Part shown: one piece after another, positions 45,867 through 54,205 of the stretch | How positions within the stretch are numbered: the stretch's first letter is position 1 | How the letters are laid out: each line of letters opens with the position of its first letter | Assembly (NCBI GenBank): GCA_903876795.1 | Contig: CAIRBK010000075.1 | Span: forward strand, 1 to 64,000 | Direction of reading: 5' to 3' | Length of the DNA: 64,000 nucleotides | From: an uncultured Verrucomicrobiota bacterium | GTDB taxonomy: Bacteria > Verrucomicrobiota > Verrucomicrobiia > Opitutales > Opitutaceae | Notes under the pieces: model-generated | Databases searched by the model: none | What the model saw: the letters and a program-made list of their open reading frames with translations, nothing else | What the model was told of the DNA's origin: nothing | Program-made: the position numbers and the translations under genes

Positions 45867-46574
45867 CTAGCTGATGAGAAGCAGGCGGGGCTCGTCGGGG
45901 CGTTGGGCCGGGGCGCGGTGGATGCAAGGGGGCACGGGACTTCCGGGGTAGGCGATCGCGATGCGCCAAAGGTTGCCCAGGCCGAAGGCGAACGGGACGG
46001 CGTCGGGCGTCGTCGCGTAGTGAAGATCGTAACAGTGCTCGTTGAGAAACGCGTGGAACCCGGCGTCGTCTTCGCCGCCGTAGAGCGCGAGCAGGCGGGC
46101 GCGGGTGGCGGGGTCGTCGATGCGGCGGAGGGCGTGTTCGTTGCTCACGCCCTCACTGCTGGGGCCGTGGTAAGTGCAAAGGAAGGTGTCGGCGGGCACG
46201 GGGGCGCTGTCGGCATGGAAGGAGTAGACGTCGGTGGCGATGCCGGCGGGGCTCTCGTCGCGGGGGTAGGCGTGGATGCAGTCGAGGACGGGGGCGAGCC
46301 CGTGGGTGCGAAGCAGGTGCAGATCGGCGATGAGGTGGGCGATGGCGGCGCGACCGGCGGGAGAGGCGGGGAGCGCGTTGAGGGTGGCGGCGTCGAGCGT
46401 GTCGATGTCGTCGCCGGAGCCGAGCAGGGCGACGATCTCGGCGAAATCGCCACTGAGAGTGCGCGGCCAGCAGAGAGCATTGACGCCGCCGGTGAGCGGG
46501 GTGCTCACGAGTTCGTGGAAACTGTGGACGGTCTTGATGCGGGGGTAGTCGGCGGGGAGGGCGAAGGGGGGCAT
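45867..46574 (-). CDS. DUF1826-like conserved protein
   Basis: 235 residues, soluble, no signal peptide. The pattern FHADSAPVPADTFLCTYHGPSSEGV followed by PPCIHRAPAQRPDEPRLLL is what I associate with the DUF1826 family (H-x-D, then TY-x-GP, then C-x-HR-x-P), whose function is unknown. Other residues (LLRTHGLAPVLDCIHAYPRDE) look alpha-helical. It ends close to the repeat copy at 45.6 kb and is 11 bases downstream of the broken fic gene. The family call is from memory of its motifs. Confidence 0.6.
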   Translation of the reverse strand: MPPFALPADYPRIKTVHSFHELVSTPLTGGVNALCWPRTLSGDFAEIVALLGSGDDIDTLDAATLNALPASPAGRAAIAHLIADLHLLRTHGLAPVLDCIHAYPRDESPAGIATDVYSFHADSAPVPADTFLCTYHGPSSEGVSNEHALRRIDDPATRARLLALYGGEDDAGFHAFLNEHCYDLHYATTPDAVPFAFGLGNLWRIAIAYPGSPVPPCIHRAPAQRPDEPRLLLIS

Positions 46575-46585
46575 GGGAGGGGGCG

Positions 46586-47675
46586 TCAGGTGGACAGGAG
46601 TTTAAAGAGCGGTTCGTTGATGTAGAAGTGGGTGTGGCCGAGCTTGTGTTTACGCACGATGGCGGCGGCGCAAAGGTCGCTTAAGTATGTGGTCGCGGTG
46701 GGGCGGGATAATCCGAGGTCGCGTTCGGTGAACTCGATCCTGCTGTAGGGGTGGTGGAAGAGGTTGTTGATGAGATCTTGGGAGTAGAGGCGGGGGAGTT
46801 CGGCGCCCAGGCGTTGTTTGGTACCTTGCATTAGGTCGCGAATGACATGGACTTGGGAAATGGTCTGGAGCGAGGTGTCTTCGACGGCACGGAGAATGTG
46901 GAGCACCCAGGCGGTCCATTGGCCGGTGTCGCGCACACTCTGAAGGTGGTGATAAAATTCAGCCTTATGGCGCACGATGTAGCGGTTGAGCTGTGGCACG
47001 GGCAGGTCGAGCCGGGGTGGAGCAAGAGGTGGAGCAGGTTGAGAATGCGCCCCGTGCGGCCATTGCCTTCGCAGAAGGGGTGGATGCTTTCAAACTGGAG
47101 GTGAGGCACGGCCATGCGGACGAGGGGATCGGGGGAGCCGGCTTCATCGGCCAGGTTAAAGTATTCGAGGAAGTTAGCCATCAGGCGCGCGATTTCGTCG
47201 GGGTCTTGGGACGGAATGTCGATGACGGCACCAGTGTATTGGTTTTTGAGCACGGTGCCCGGGAGGGGGCGCAGGCCGATGCGGCTTTGGAGTAGCGTGG
47301 ATTGGATGGAGAGGACGTCGTCGAGGCGTAGGATGCGTTGCTGGCGCACGCGGGAGAAGCCGAGTTTTAAGGCGGCTGCGTAGCTGTGGACTTCCTTGGT
47401 GGCGAGGGAGGGGAACTGGGCGGCGACGACATCGCCCTGAAAAAGCTCATCTGCGTGGTGACGATGTTTTCTATCTCGGAGGAATCCTTGGCCTCTTGCA
47501 GTGCGCGGGTGTCGAAGAGGATGGATTCATTGGGAATGGTGCCTGCAACGCCCTTGAGTTCAGCGATTTGACGATGGGCGCGGGCGAGTTGCCGTAAGAC
47601 TTCGGGCGTCTCCACGAGTGCGGTCGAGGGCAGGGGAAGGGTGGGAGGGACAGAATCGACGAAGCCATGTATCAA
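46586..47675 (-). pseudogene. Fic family protein (AMPylator type), interrupted by two single-base frameshifts
   Basis: Three consecutive reading frames reconstruct one Fic protein of about 360 residues. Frame 1 (from 47675) carries an N-terminal inhibitory motif DSSEIENIVTTQ, fitting S-x-x-x-E-N of class II Fic proteins. A missing base near 47451 ends it; adding one restores DELFQGDVVAQFPSLATKE. Frame 2 holds the catalytic HPFCEGNGRTGRILNLL (HPFxxGNGR, Glu where Asp is commoner). A missing base near 47010 ends it; adding one restores LDLPVPQLNRYIVRHKAEFY. Frame 3 has a C-terminal winged helix (LSRPTATTYLSDLCAAAIV). The translation start is TTG. Either a decayed gene or two sequencing errors. 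Confidence 0.85.
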
Positions 47676-47794
47676 GAAGGTGAACGTTTTCTTAACACGT
47701 CGGGGTGATGCATAAAGAAATCAGCCGTTTTCTTGGTGTGTCGGGCTGGTTATGTCAAAATACCGATCATTTTTTGACACGCTGAGGGGGGATG

Positions 47795-48697
47795 CTACGG
47801 GCCGAACAGGCTGTGGAAGTTGGCGGTGATTTGGGCGGTGAGGTCGGTTAGAGGCAGGCCGCGTAGCGAGGCCAGGGCGGTGTAGGCGGCTTCGAGGTTG
47901 CCGGGGTGGTTGACGGGCGAGCCGTCGGGGGCGAGCGGGAGTTTGTGGGTGCGCCAGGCGGGGGGCAGGGGCATCGCCGGGGCATCCGTTTCGACGAGCA
48001 GGCGCTCAAGGGGGATGGTTTTGAATGTATCGAGGCGGGTGGGCCTGGCGACAGTGTCACCTATTAGGTGACACTTGGTTTGGGGCGCGGACGAGGGAGT
48101 TGGACGGGAGTCTTTGAGGAAGTAGGCGTTGAAGGAGAAGTAGGCGCCGCGGGCGGCGAAGCGGGCTGCCATCCCGGGGGGGCCGCCGTAGGCGTGGAGG
48201 AGGAAACCGCGCGCGGGGACGGGGTGGGCGTGGAGGGCTTCGTCAAGCGCTCCCCAGGCTTGGAGGCAGTGGAGGGTCGCGGGGCGGTCGAGGCGGGCGG
48301 CCAGGGCAAGTTGCGGGAGAAATGTCGCGAGTTGTTCGGTGAGCGACGGGCGGCGCACGCCGGCGAGGCGGGGGTCGTCGGGGCGGGCGGAGTCCAGAAT
48401 CCAGCGGTCGAGGCCGATCTCGCCAACGCTGGCGCGGGGATCGGAGAGGAGGCGGGCTTCGAGTTGCGCGAGCCAATCGTCGGGGCGGGGGCGGCCGGCG
48501 TCCCACGGGTGGATGCCGTAGGCGGGGCGGACAAACGGGTAACGCGCGGCGAGCTCGGCGACGCGGGGCCAGTCTTCGGGGTGCGTGCCGTTGACGACCA
48601 TGTCGGCGATGCCGAGGCCGGTCGCGGCGCGGGCGATGCGGTCGAGGTGCGGGGCGAGCCAGTCGTCTTGCAGGTGGTTGTGGGCGTCGTGGAGCAT
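47795..48697 (-). CDS. TatD family metal-dependent hydrolase with an in-frame palindrome insertion
   Basis: TIM-barrel metallohydrolase of the TatD group, often a 3'-5' exonuclease. 300 residues. The metal motif HDAHNHLQD at the N-terminus is followed by YGIHPWDAGR, VGEIGLDRW, LHCLQAWG and VETDAPAMPLPP. Between YFSFNAYFLKDS and IPLERLLVETDAP there is an extra ~28-residue stretch that includes KCHLIGDTV. This is the translation of a 23-bp perfect palindrome (48053-48075), so the loop was probably expanded by a REP-like insertion. The ATG at 48697 is preferred to an upstream in-frame start. SufE precedes it on the minus strand. Confidence 0.9.
   Translation of the reverse strand: MLHDAHNHLQDDWLAPHLDRIARAATGLGIADMVVNGTHPEDWPRVAELAARYPFVRPAYGIHPWDAGRPRPDDWLAQLEARLLSDPRASVGEIGLDRWILDSARPDDPRLAGVRRPSLTEQLATFLPQLALAARLDRPATLHCLQAWGALDEALHAHPVPARGFLLHAYGGPPGMAARFAARGAYFSFNAYFLKDSRPTPSSAPQTKCHLIGDTVARPTRLDTFKTIPLERLLVETDAPAMPLPPAWRTHKLPLAPDGSPVNHPGNLEAAYTALASLRGLPLTDLTAQITANFHSLFGP
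48053..48075. repeat. REP-like palindrome inside tatD
   Basis: AGTGTCACCT, loop ATT, AGGTGACACT: a 10-bp perfect stem with a three-base loop. It lies within the coding frame of tatD and does not interrupt it. The sequence looks like a RAYT-associated REP core. Confidence 0.8.
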
Positions 48698-48749
48698 GGG
48701 GCGGTTTTTTTGGACCACTCGCTTATGCTCGCGGCCGCGGGGTGCGCGG

Positions 48750-49163
48750 TTAGGCGGCGGTGGTGGCGGCGAGGGCCTTTATCTGGGCGCGGACGGCGGC
48801 GAGGCCGTTGCGACGGGTGGGGGTGAGGTCGCGGGTGATGCCGAGGGTGTCAAGGAGCACGGGTTCGGTGGCGACGATGTCGGCGGCCGCGGCGCCGTCG
48901 TAGAGATCGACGAGGAGGGCGACGAGGCCTTTGACCAGAGGGGAATCGGCGTCGAAGTGGAAGTGCAACGTGACGCCGCGCCGCTCGCCGACGACCCACA
49001 CTTGGGAGATGCAGCCGTGGACGCGGTGGACGTCGGTGCGGGCGGACTCGGGCAACGGCGGACGTCGGCGGGCGCGGTCCACCACGGCGGCGAGGCGCTC
49101 CTGGCGGTCCTCGATCACGGAAAGATCTTCGATGAGCTGGGCTTGTTTTTCAGCGACGGTCAT
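48750..49163 (-). CDS. sufE: SufE family Fe-S cluster assembly protein
   Basis: Accepts sulfur from the cysteine desulfurase SufS and passes it to the scaffold. 137 residues. The active cysteine is in VHRVHGCISQVWVVGE (about residue 50), the SufE signature. The C-terminal helices (LVDLYDGAAAADIVATEPVLLDTL) fit. Start is the ATG at 49163. The reading frame continues far upstream through a GC-rich region without the right composition, and that part is not coding. The partner sufS and other suf genes are not in the window. Confidence 0.92.
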   Translation of the reverse strand: MTVAEKQAQLIEDLSVIEDRQERLAAVVDRARRRPPLPESARTDVHRVHGCISQVWVVGERRGVTLHFHFDADSPLVKGLVALLVDLYDGAAAADIVATEPVLLDTLGITRDLTPTRRNGLAAVRAQIKALAATTAA

Positions 49164-49177
49164 GGGCGGCGGGGGGC

Positions 49178-50065
49178 TTAGTATTCGACGTCGCGGCAGC
49201 GGGCGTCGAGTTGGCGGGCGATGAGGTCGAGTTGGCGTTCGTCGAGCACGGGGGCGCCGCGCAGGGCGACGGCGGCGGGGATTTGTTTGGGGTTGAGCAC
49301 GGTGACGGCGCCGCGGGCGCGGGTGATGACCATCCAGCCCGGGAAGGTCAGGATGGGTTGCACGGGCGTGGGTTGACCGAGGAGGGTCGCGAGATGCTGC
49401 TCCAGCCAGCGGGCCTGGCGGAGGGCCTGGTCGAGTCCGTAGCGGTCTTCGCCCCACGGGTAGGCGAGGACCTGGCCGTCGTAAATGATCTGGTGTTCGG
49501 CAAAGCCGGCGCGCGCGCGGCCTTTGCGGCGGGTCTTGGTCTCGATGGCGAAGACGCCGGAGGGGCCCACGAGGACGTGGTCGAGGTTGAACGGGGCCAG
49601 GGCGTCGCCGGCGGGGATGTCGTGGAAGATGCGGAAACCCTCGGCTTTGAGCGGTTCGAGGGACTCGGCGACAATGCGTTCGCCGTAATAGCCGAGCCAG
49701 GTGTTGCGCCAGCGGTCGAGGCCGGAGGCCAGGCGACGGACGGAAAAGACGAGACTCGCGAGCAGCGCGACCGCGATGATTGCCAGCCAGGCGATCGCAG
49801 AGGCCCCTGAAAAACGGGTGGCGATCCACGCCAGCGCGAGGCCGACCAAGAGCGGCGCGAGGAGGGCGGTGAAAAAGTTATGGAGGAGCTGCTCGTCGAG
49901 CTCGGCCAGTTTTCTGCGCAACGTCTCGCCGGGGCCGCGGAGGAGCTTGGTGTTGTCGGGGAAGGGGGAGCGCTCCTTGCGGGTTTTTTTGCGCCAGTAA
50001 ACGGTGCCCGCGAGCAGGCCCATGAAGAGGAGGAAATAACTGCCCAGGAAAATCCAAGTTGCCAT
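49178..50065 (-). CDS. NERD domain membrane protein
   Basis: 295 residues. Two or three hydrophobic helices (WIFLGSYFLLFMGLLAGTVYW, and a pair at about 65-105) anchor the protein. The cytoplasmic part is a NERD domain, a nuclease-related fold of the PD-(D/E)XK superfamily, recognised by FNLDHVLVGPSGVFAIETKT with the Asp, Glu and Lys of the motif. Activity on DNA is often proposed for NERD proteins but not established for this one. It ends 14 bases before sufE on the same strand. Confidence 0.85.
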   Translation of the reverse strand: MATWIFLGSYFLLFMGLLAGTVYWRKKTRKERSPFPDNTKLLRGPGETLRRKLAELDEQLLHNFFTALLAPLLVGLALAWIATRFSGASAIAWLAIIAVALLASLVFSVRRLASGLDRWRNTWLGYYGERIVAESLEPLKAEGFRIFHDIPAGDALAPFNLDHVLVGPSGVFAIETKTRRKGRARAGFAEHQIIYDGQVLAYPWGEDRYGLDQALRQARWLEQHLATLLGQPTPVQPILTFPGWMVITRARGAVTVLNPKQIPAAVALRGAPVLDERQLDLIARQLDARCRDVEY

Positions 50066-50125
50066 GTCCTTGGCTTAAATGGCGACGGTCCCGGGGCAGT
50101 CGAGCATGGAGGCCAGGGGGCGCGC

Positions 50126-52660
50126 TTAATTGTAGAACGCGGCTTCGTTGGTCTGGAAGAGGGCGTGGGCGAGGCGGGCCCAGGCGTCGAGGGGCCCTTC
50201 GTTTTTGGCGCCGCCGACCGGGCCGGTTTCGGCGAAACGGCGGGCGGGGTTGAGGGCGAGGCGGGGTTCGACCGGTGCGGTCGCGGGGGCTTTGGGGCGC
50301 GGCGGCGTCGCGGCGGCGTCGATTTTGGGTGTGTGGTTGACGTAGTAGGTGGCCAGGGAGATTTCGCGCAGGGTGGGCGGACGCTGGAGGATGGCGTAGT
50401 AGAGGGAAATGACGCGGTCCTCGGTGCGGGTGAGGCGGGTGAACTCGGGACGTTGGGTGAGTTTGCGGGCGGTCTCGATGATGAGCGGGTTGTTCATGAA
50501 GAACAGGGCCTGCTGGGGGACGGTGGTCTCGTGGCGGCGACCGCTGGGAACATCGGGGTTGGGAAAATCAAACTGGGTGAAAAGGTCGGGCGGGTTGCGT
50601 CGGTCGATGAACGTGTAGAGAGCGCGGCGGGTGGCGAAGCCTTCGCTGCTCAGGAGCACGGATTTGCCGCCGATGACGGGGTCGAGGGTGCCGGCGATGG
50701 CGAGGATGGCGTCGTGCATCTCTTCCATGGTGAGGCGGCGCAGGTTATAGCGCCAGAGGAGGCGGTTGTAGGGGTCCTTGGCAGAGTAGGCGGGGTTGTT
50801 GGCTCCGGCCTGCTGATAGGTGGCGCTCAGGACGATGAGGCGGTGGAGACTTTTGATAGACCAGCCGTCCTCCACGAAGCGGGAGGCGAGGTAGTCGAGC
50901 AACGCGGGGTGGCTGGGCGGGGCGGACTGGTTGCCGAGGTCGTCGGGCGTGGTGACGAAGCCCTCGCCGAAGTGTTGCTGCCAGACGCGGTTGACGAGCA
51001 CGCGGGCGGTGAGGGGGTTGGTCGGGCTGGCGATGTCGCGGGCGAGTTCGAGACGACCGCTGCCCTGGGTGTAGGCCGGGCGGCGGGCGGGGTCGGGTGA
51101 GAGGATTTCGAGGAAACGGCGCGGGACGACATCGCCTTTGTTCTGGGCTTCGCCGCGGATGAGCACGGGGAAGTCGCGGGGATTGCGGCTGTCGGTCAGG
51201 ACTTGGGCGCGGGGCGGGGCCCCGGGGTGGGTGGCTTCGAGGTCGCCGATTTCGGCTTGGAGAATCGTCTGCCGGCGGATGAGTTCGCGGCGTTTCTCGG
51301 AATCAACATCTCCACCGCGGCGGAGGGCTTTGAACTCTTCGGCGAGGGCGGTTTCCCTGGCCTCGAGGTCGGCGAGCCTGGCGGCGTAGTCGAGGTAGTC
51401 GGGCGTGTCGGCGACGGGGTGGAGCGTGGGCAGCTCGGAGTTGCGCCGAGGCTGGGTGCTGCTGGCGAAGATCCCGTAGAGCGAGTAGTAATCCTTGGTG
51501 GGAATGGGGTCGAACTTGTGGTCGTGGCAGCGGGCGCAGGAGACGGTGAGGCCGAGAAAGGCCTTGGAGGTGACGTCGATGCGGTCGTTGATGACGTCGT
51601 GGGGGTTGCCGTCGAAGTGGTTTCCGAGCGTGAGAAAACCCATCGCGGCGAGGACCTGGCGGTCGCCGGGGGATTTTTCATCGGGGAGGGTTTTGCGGTT
51701 GAGCGATTTGCGCACGAGGAAGTCGGCGGCGAGCTGTTCGGTGATGAACCGGTCGTAGGGTTTGTCGGTGTTGAAGGCGTCGATCACGTAGTCGCGGTAG
51801 GTCCAGGCGCCGGGGTGGCGCGGGTCCTCGCGGCGGTTGACCTGGCCCTTGGTGTCGGAGAAGCGGGCGAGGTCGAGCCAGTCGCGGGCGGAGTGTTCGC
51901 CATAGTGCGGGGAGGCCAGCAGGCGATCGACGACCTTGGCGTAGGCGTCGGGCGAGGTGTCGCCAAGGAATGCCTGGATCTCCGCCTCGGTGGGCGGGAG
52001 CCCGATGAGGTCGTAGGTGACGCGGCGGAGCAGCGTGCGGCGGTCGGTGGCGGGATTGGGTTTGAAGCCGGCGGCTTCGAGACCGGCGAGGATGAAGTTA
52101 TCAACCGGTGTCAGGCACCAATGCGGGTGCCGGGTGACGGGCACCTCGGGGCGGACGACCGGCTGGAAAGACCAGTGGTCCTTGGCGGGGGCGTAGGCGT
52201 GCGCGGTTTTGGCGGCGGTCGAGGAGTCGCCGGTGGCGGCGGTCACGCGGGGATCGGGGGCTCCGCGACGTATCCACTCGACGAAGTCGGCGACGACGTT
52301 GTCGGGGAGTTTGCCGCCCTTGGGGGGCATGCGCAGGTCGGGGTTGCCGTAGCGGATGGCCTCGATGAGCAGGCTTTCGTCGGGTTTGCCGGGGACGAGG
52401 GCGGGGCCGCTGTCACCGCCTTCGAGCGTCGCGGCGCGGGTGTCCAGCCGCAGGCCGGCGCGGACTTTTTCGGCCTGGCTGCTGTGGCAGCGGTAACACT
52501 GGTCGGCGAGGACGGGGCGTATCTTGGTCTCGAAGAACCGGAGGTCTTCGGCGGAGATCGGGGGGGGCGGCTCGCTCACGCCCGCCGCCACGAGGAGACG
52601 CGGCGAGGCGAGCAGCGCGAGGAAGACGGTGGGGAACGCCCGGGTGAAGCGTGGGCTCAT
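50126..52660 (-). CDS. DUF1549/DUF1553 protein with planctomycete-type cytochrome c domain
   Basis: 844 residues, exported (signal peptide FPTVFLALLASPRLLVAAG). A haem-binding CXXCH lies near residue 57 (QCYRCHSSQ) in a PSCyt1-type domain, followed by DUF1549 (NPATDRRTLLRRVTYDLIG, HSARDWLDLARFSDTKG) and DUF1553 (LLWRYNLRRLTMEEMHDA). A second CxxCH (SCARCHDHKF) lies between. Such proteins are hallmarks of Planctomycetes and Verrucomicrobia and are linked to polysaccharide degradation. The DUF1501 partner lies 14 bases upstream on the same strand. Confidence 0.93.
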   Translation of the reverse strand: MSPRFTRAFPTVFLALLASPRLLVAAGVSEPPPPISAEDLRFFETKIRPVLADQCYRCHSSQAEKVRAGLRLDTRAATLEGGDSGPALVPGKPDESLLIEAIRYGNPDLRMPPKGGKLPDNVVADFVEWIRRGAPDPRVTAATGDSSTAAKTAHAYAPAKDHWSFQPVVRPEVPVTRHPHWCLTPVDNFILAGLEAAGFKPNPATDRRTLLRRVTYDLIGLPPTEAEIQAFLGDTSPDAYAKVVDRLLASPHYGEHSARDWLDLARFSDTKGQVNRREDPRHPGAWTYRDYVIDAFNTDKPYDRFITEQLAADFLVRKSLNRKTLPDEKSPGDRQVLAAMGFLTLGNHFDGNPHDVINDRIDVTSKAFLGLTVSCARCHDHKFDPIPTKDYYSLYGIFASSTQPRRNSELPTLHPVADTPDYLDYAARLADLEARETALAEEFKALRRGGDVDSEKRRELIRRQTILQAEIGDLEATHPGAPPRAQVLTDSRNPRDFPVLIRGEAQNKGDVVPRRFLEILSPDPARRPAYTQGSGRLELARDIASPTNPLTARVLVNRVWQQHFGEGFVTTPDDLGNQSAPPSHPALLDYLASRFVEDGWSIKSLHRLIVLSATYQQAGANNPAYSAKDPYNRLLWRYNLRRLTMEEMHDAILAIAGTLDPVIGGKSVLLSSEGFATRRALYTFIDRRNPPDLFTQFDFPNPDVPSGRRHETTVPQQALFFMNNPLIIETARKLTQRPEFTRLTRTEDRVISLYYAILQRPPTLREISLATYYVNHTPKIDAAATPPRPKAPATAPVEPRLALNPARRFAETGPVGGAKNEGPLDAWARLAHALFQTNEAAFYN

Positions 52661-52674
52661 GCGCGGCGGGCGGT

Positions 52675-54111
52675 TCAGGCGAGGATGGGGCTGACGACCT
52701 CGCCGGCGGTGTCGGTGAGGCGGAAGTCGCGGCCGTTGAAGCGATAGGTGAGCCTGGTGTGGTCGAAGCCCAGCCGGTTGAGAATGGTCGCGTGGAGGTC
52801 GTGGACGTGGACCTTGTCGGTGATGGCCTCGCCGCCGAGTTCGTCGGTGGCGCCGTGGACCACGCCGCCCTTGATGCCGCCGCCGGCGAGGACGGTGGAG
52901 AAGGCCTTGGCGTTGTGGTCGCGGCCGGGGTTGTCGAAGCCGTTGCGGTCCTTGGTGGGTTTGCGGCCGAATTCGCCGCCCCAGATGACGAGCGTGCTGT
53001 CGAGGAGCCCGCGTTGCTTGAGATCGCTGAGGAGGGCGGCGAGGGGTTGGTCGATTTCGGAGGCCTTGGCGCTGAGCTTGACCTCAAGGTCCTGGTGATG
53101 GTCCCAGCCGTCGTGCCAGATCTGGACGACGCGGACGCCGCGTTCGACGAGGCGGCGGGCGATGAGGAGCTGGCGGCCGGTGTTGGTGTTGCCGTAGGCG
53201 GCGCGGGTGGTGTCGGATTCCTTGAGGATGTCAAAGGCGTCGGTGGCCTCCGTCTGCATGCGGAAGGCGGTCTCGTAGGACTGGAGACGGGTCTCCAGGG
53301 CGGCCTCGCGCTGGATGTTGTAGGGGTGCAGGGTGTTGAGCTGGTTGACGAAATCGAGCTGGCGACGTTGCTCGGCGGGAGGGAGGTAGGAGTTGCGGAT
53401 GTTTTGGATCATCTGCGCGACGGTGCTCGACTGGGTGTTGACGCTGGAGCCCTGGTAAACGCCGGGGAGGAAGGCGGCCTGGTAGTTGGCGGCGCCGCCG
53501 GTGGGAAGGCTGCCGGTGCGCAGCGAGATGAAGCCGGGGAGGTTTTGGTTTTCGGTGCCGAGGCCGTAGACGATCCAGGAGCCGAGGCTGGGCTTGGCGA
53601 TGCGCAGCGAACCGGTGTTCATGAACACGGTGGCGACATCGTGCGCGGGGATGTCGGTCCACATGGAGCGGATGACCGCAAGGTCGTCGGCGTGCGCGGC
53701 GGTCTTGGCGAAGACATCGCTGATCTCTATGCCGGCGCGGCCGTATTTTTTGAACTCAAACGGCGAACCCATGGCGACGCCGCCGCCCGGCAGAGTCTTG
53801 TTGTTCATCGCGTTGAGGGCGGGCTTGGGGTCCCAGGTGTCGATGTGGGAGGGTGCGCCCTGGGCGAAGATGTGGATGACGGCCTTGGCCTTGGCGGGGA
53901 AATGCGGCGCGCGCGGCAGCAGGAGGGTGTTGCCTCCGCCAACGGCCGACGGACCGGCGAGGGCGGAAAGGGGATCGATGACCGACGCGAGGCCAAGGGC
54001 GCCGAGGCCCAGACCGACGCGGCTCAAAAACTGACGACGGGTGAGGAAGTAGTCCTCGGGGTTGGTGGAGATGCCACAACAGGGGTGGTTGTGATGAGGG
54101 TGGTCAGACAT
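52675..54111 (-). CDS. DUF1501 family Tat-exported protein
   Basis: 478 residues. A twin-arginine signal peptide (LTRRQFLSRVGLGLGALGLA) directs export in folded form. The body is a sulfatase-like/alkaline phosphatase-like fold: VIHIFAQGAPSHIDTWDPKP near the start, then IWGGEFGRKP and NAKAFSTVLAGGGIKGGVVHG towards the end, all typical of DUF1501. It forms a two-gene unit with the DUF1553 protein; its own order, first in the pair, is reversed from what I expect most often. Substrate unknown, probably a polysaccharide or sulfated ester. Confidence 0.92.
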   Translation of the reverse strand: MSDHPHHNHPCCGISTNPEDYFLTRRQFLSRVGLGLGALGLASVIDPLSALAGPSAVGGGNTLLLPRAPHFPAKAKAVIHIFAQGAPSHIDTWDPKPALNAMNNKTLPGGGVAMGSPFEFKKYGRAGIEISDVFAKTAAHADDLAVIRSMWTDIPAHDVATVFMNTGSLRIAKPSLGSWIVYGLGTENQNLPGFISLRTGSLPTGGAANYQAAFLPGVYQGSSVNTQSSTVAQMIQNIRNSYLPPAEQRRQLDFVNQLNTLHPYNIQREAALETRLQSYETAFRMQTEATDAFDILKESDTTRAAYGNTNTGRQLLIARRLVERGVRVVQIWHDGWDHHQDLEVKLSAKASEIDQPLAALLSDLKQRGLLDSTLVIWGGEFGRKPTKDRNGFDNPGRDHNAKAFSTVLAGGGIKGGVVHGATDELGGEAITDKVHVHDLHATILNRLGFDHTRLTYRFNGRDFRLTDTAGEVVSPILA

Positions 54112-54205
54112 GGCGGGTGGGGGTATGCCAAGCTATGACGCGGCCGGCATGTGCTTGGTTTCACTGCAAAACAGACCGGGGTGGGGTATGGTCTGCCTAA
54201 CACAC

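Noticed and set aside
49164-49829. N-terminal extension of the sufE reading frame
   Set aside because: The extension is Arg/Pro-rich shadow sequence opposite the NERD gene frame; the SufE start at 49163 gives the normal length.
51203-52747. 514-codon plus-strand open frame over the DUF1553 gene
   Set aside because: Glycine/valine-rich antisense translation without motifs; the minus-strand gene has CXXCH and family domains.
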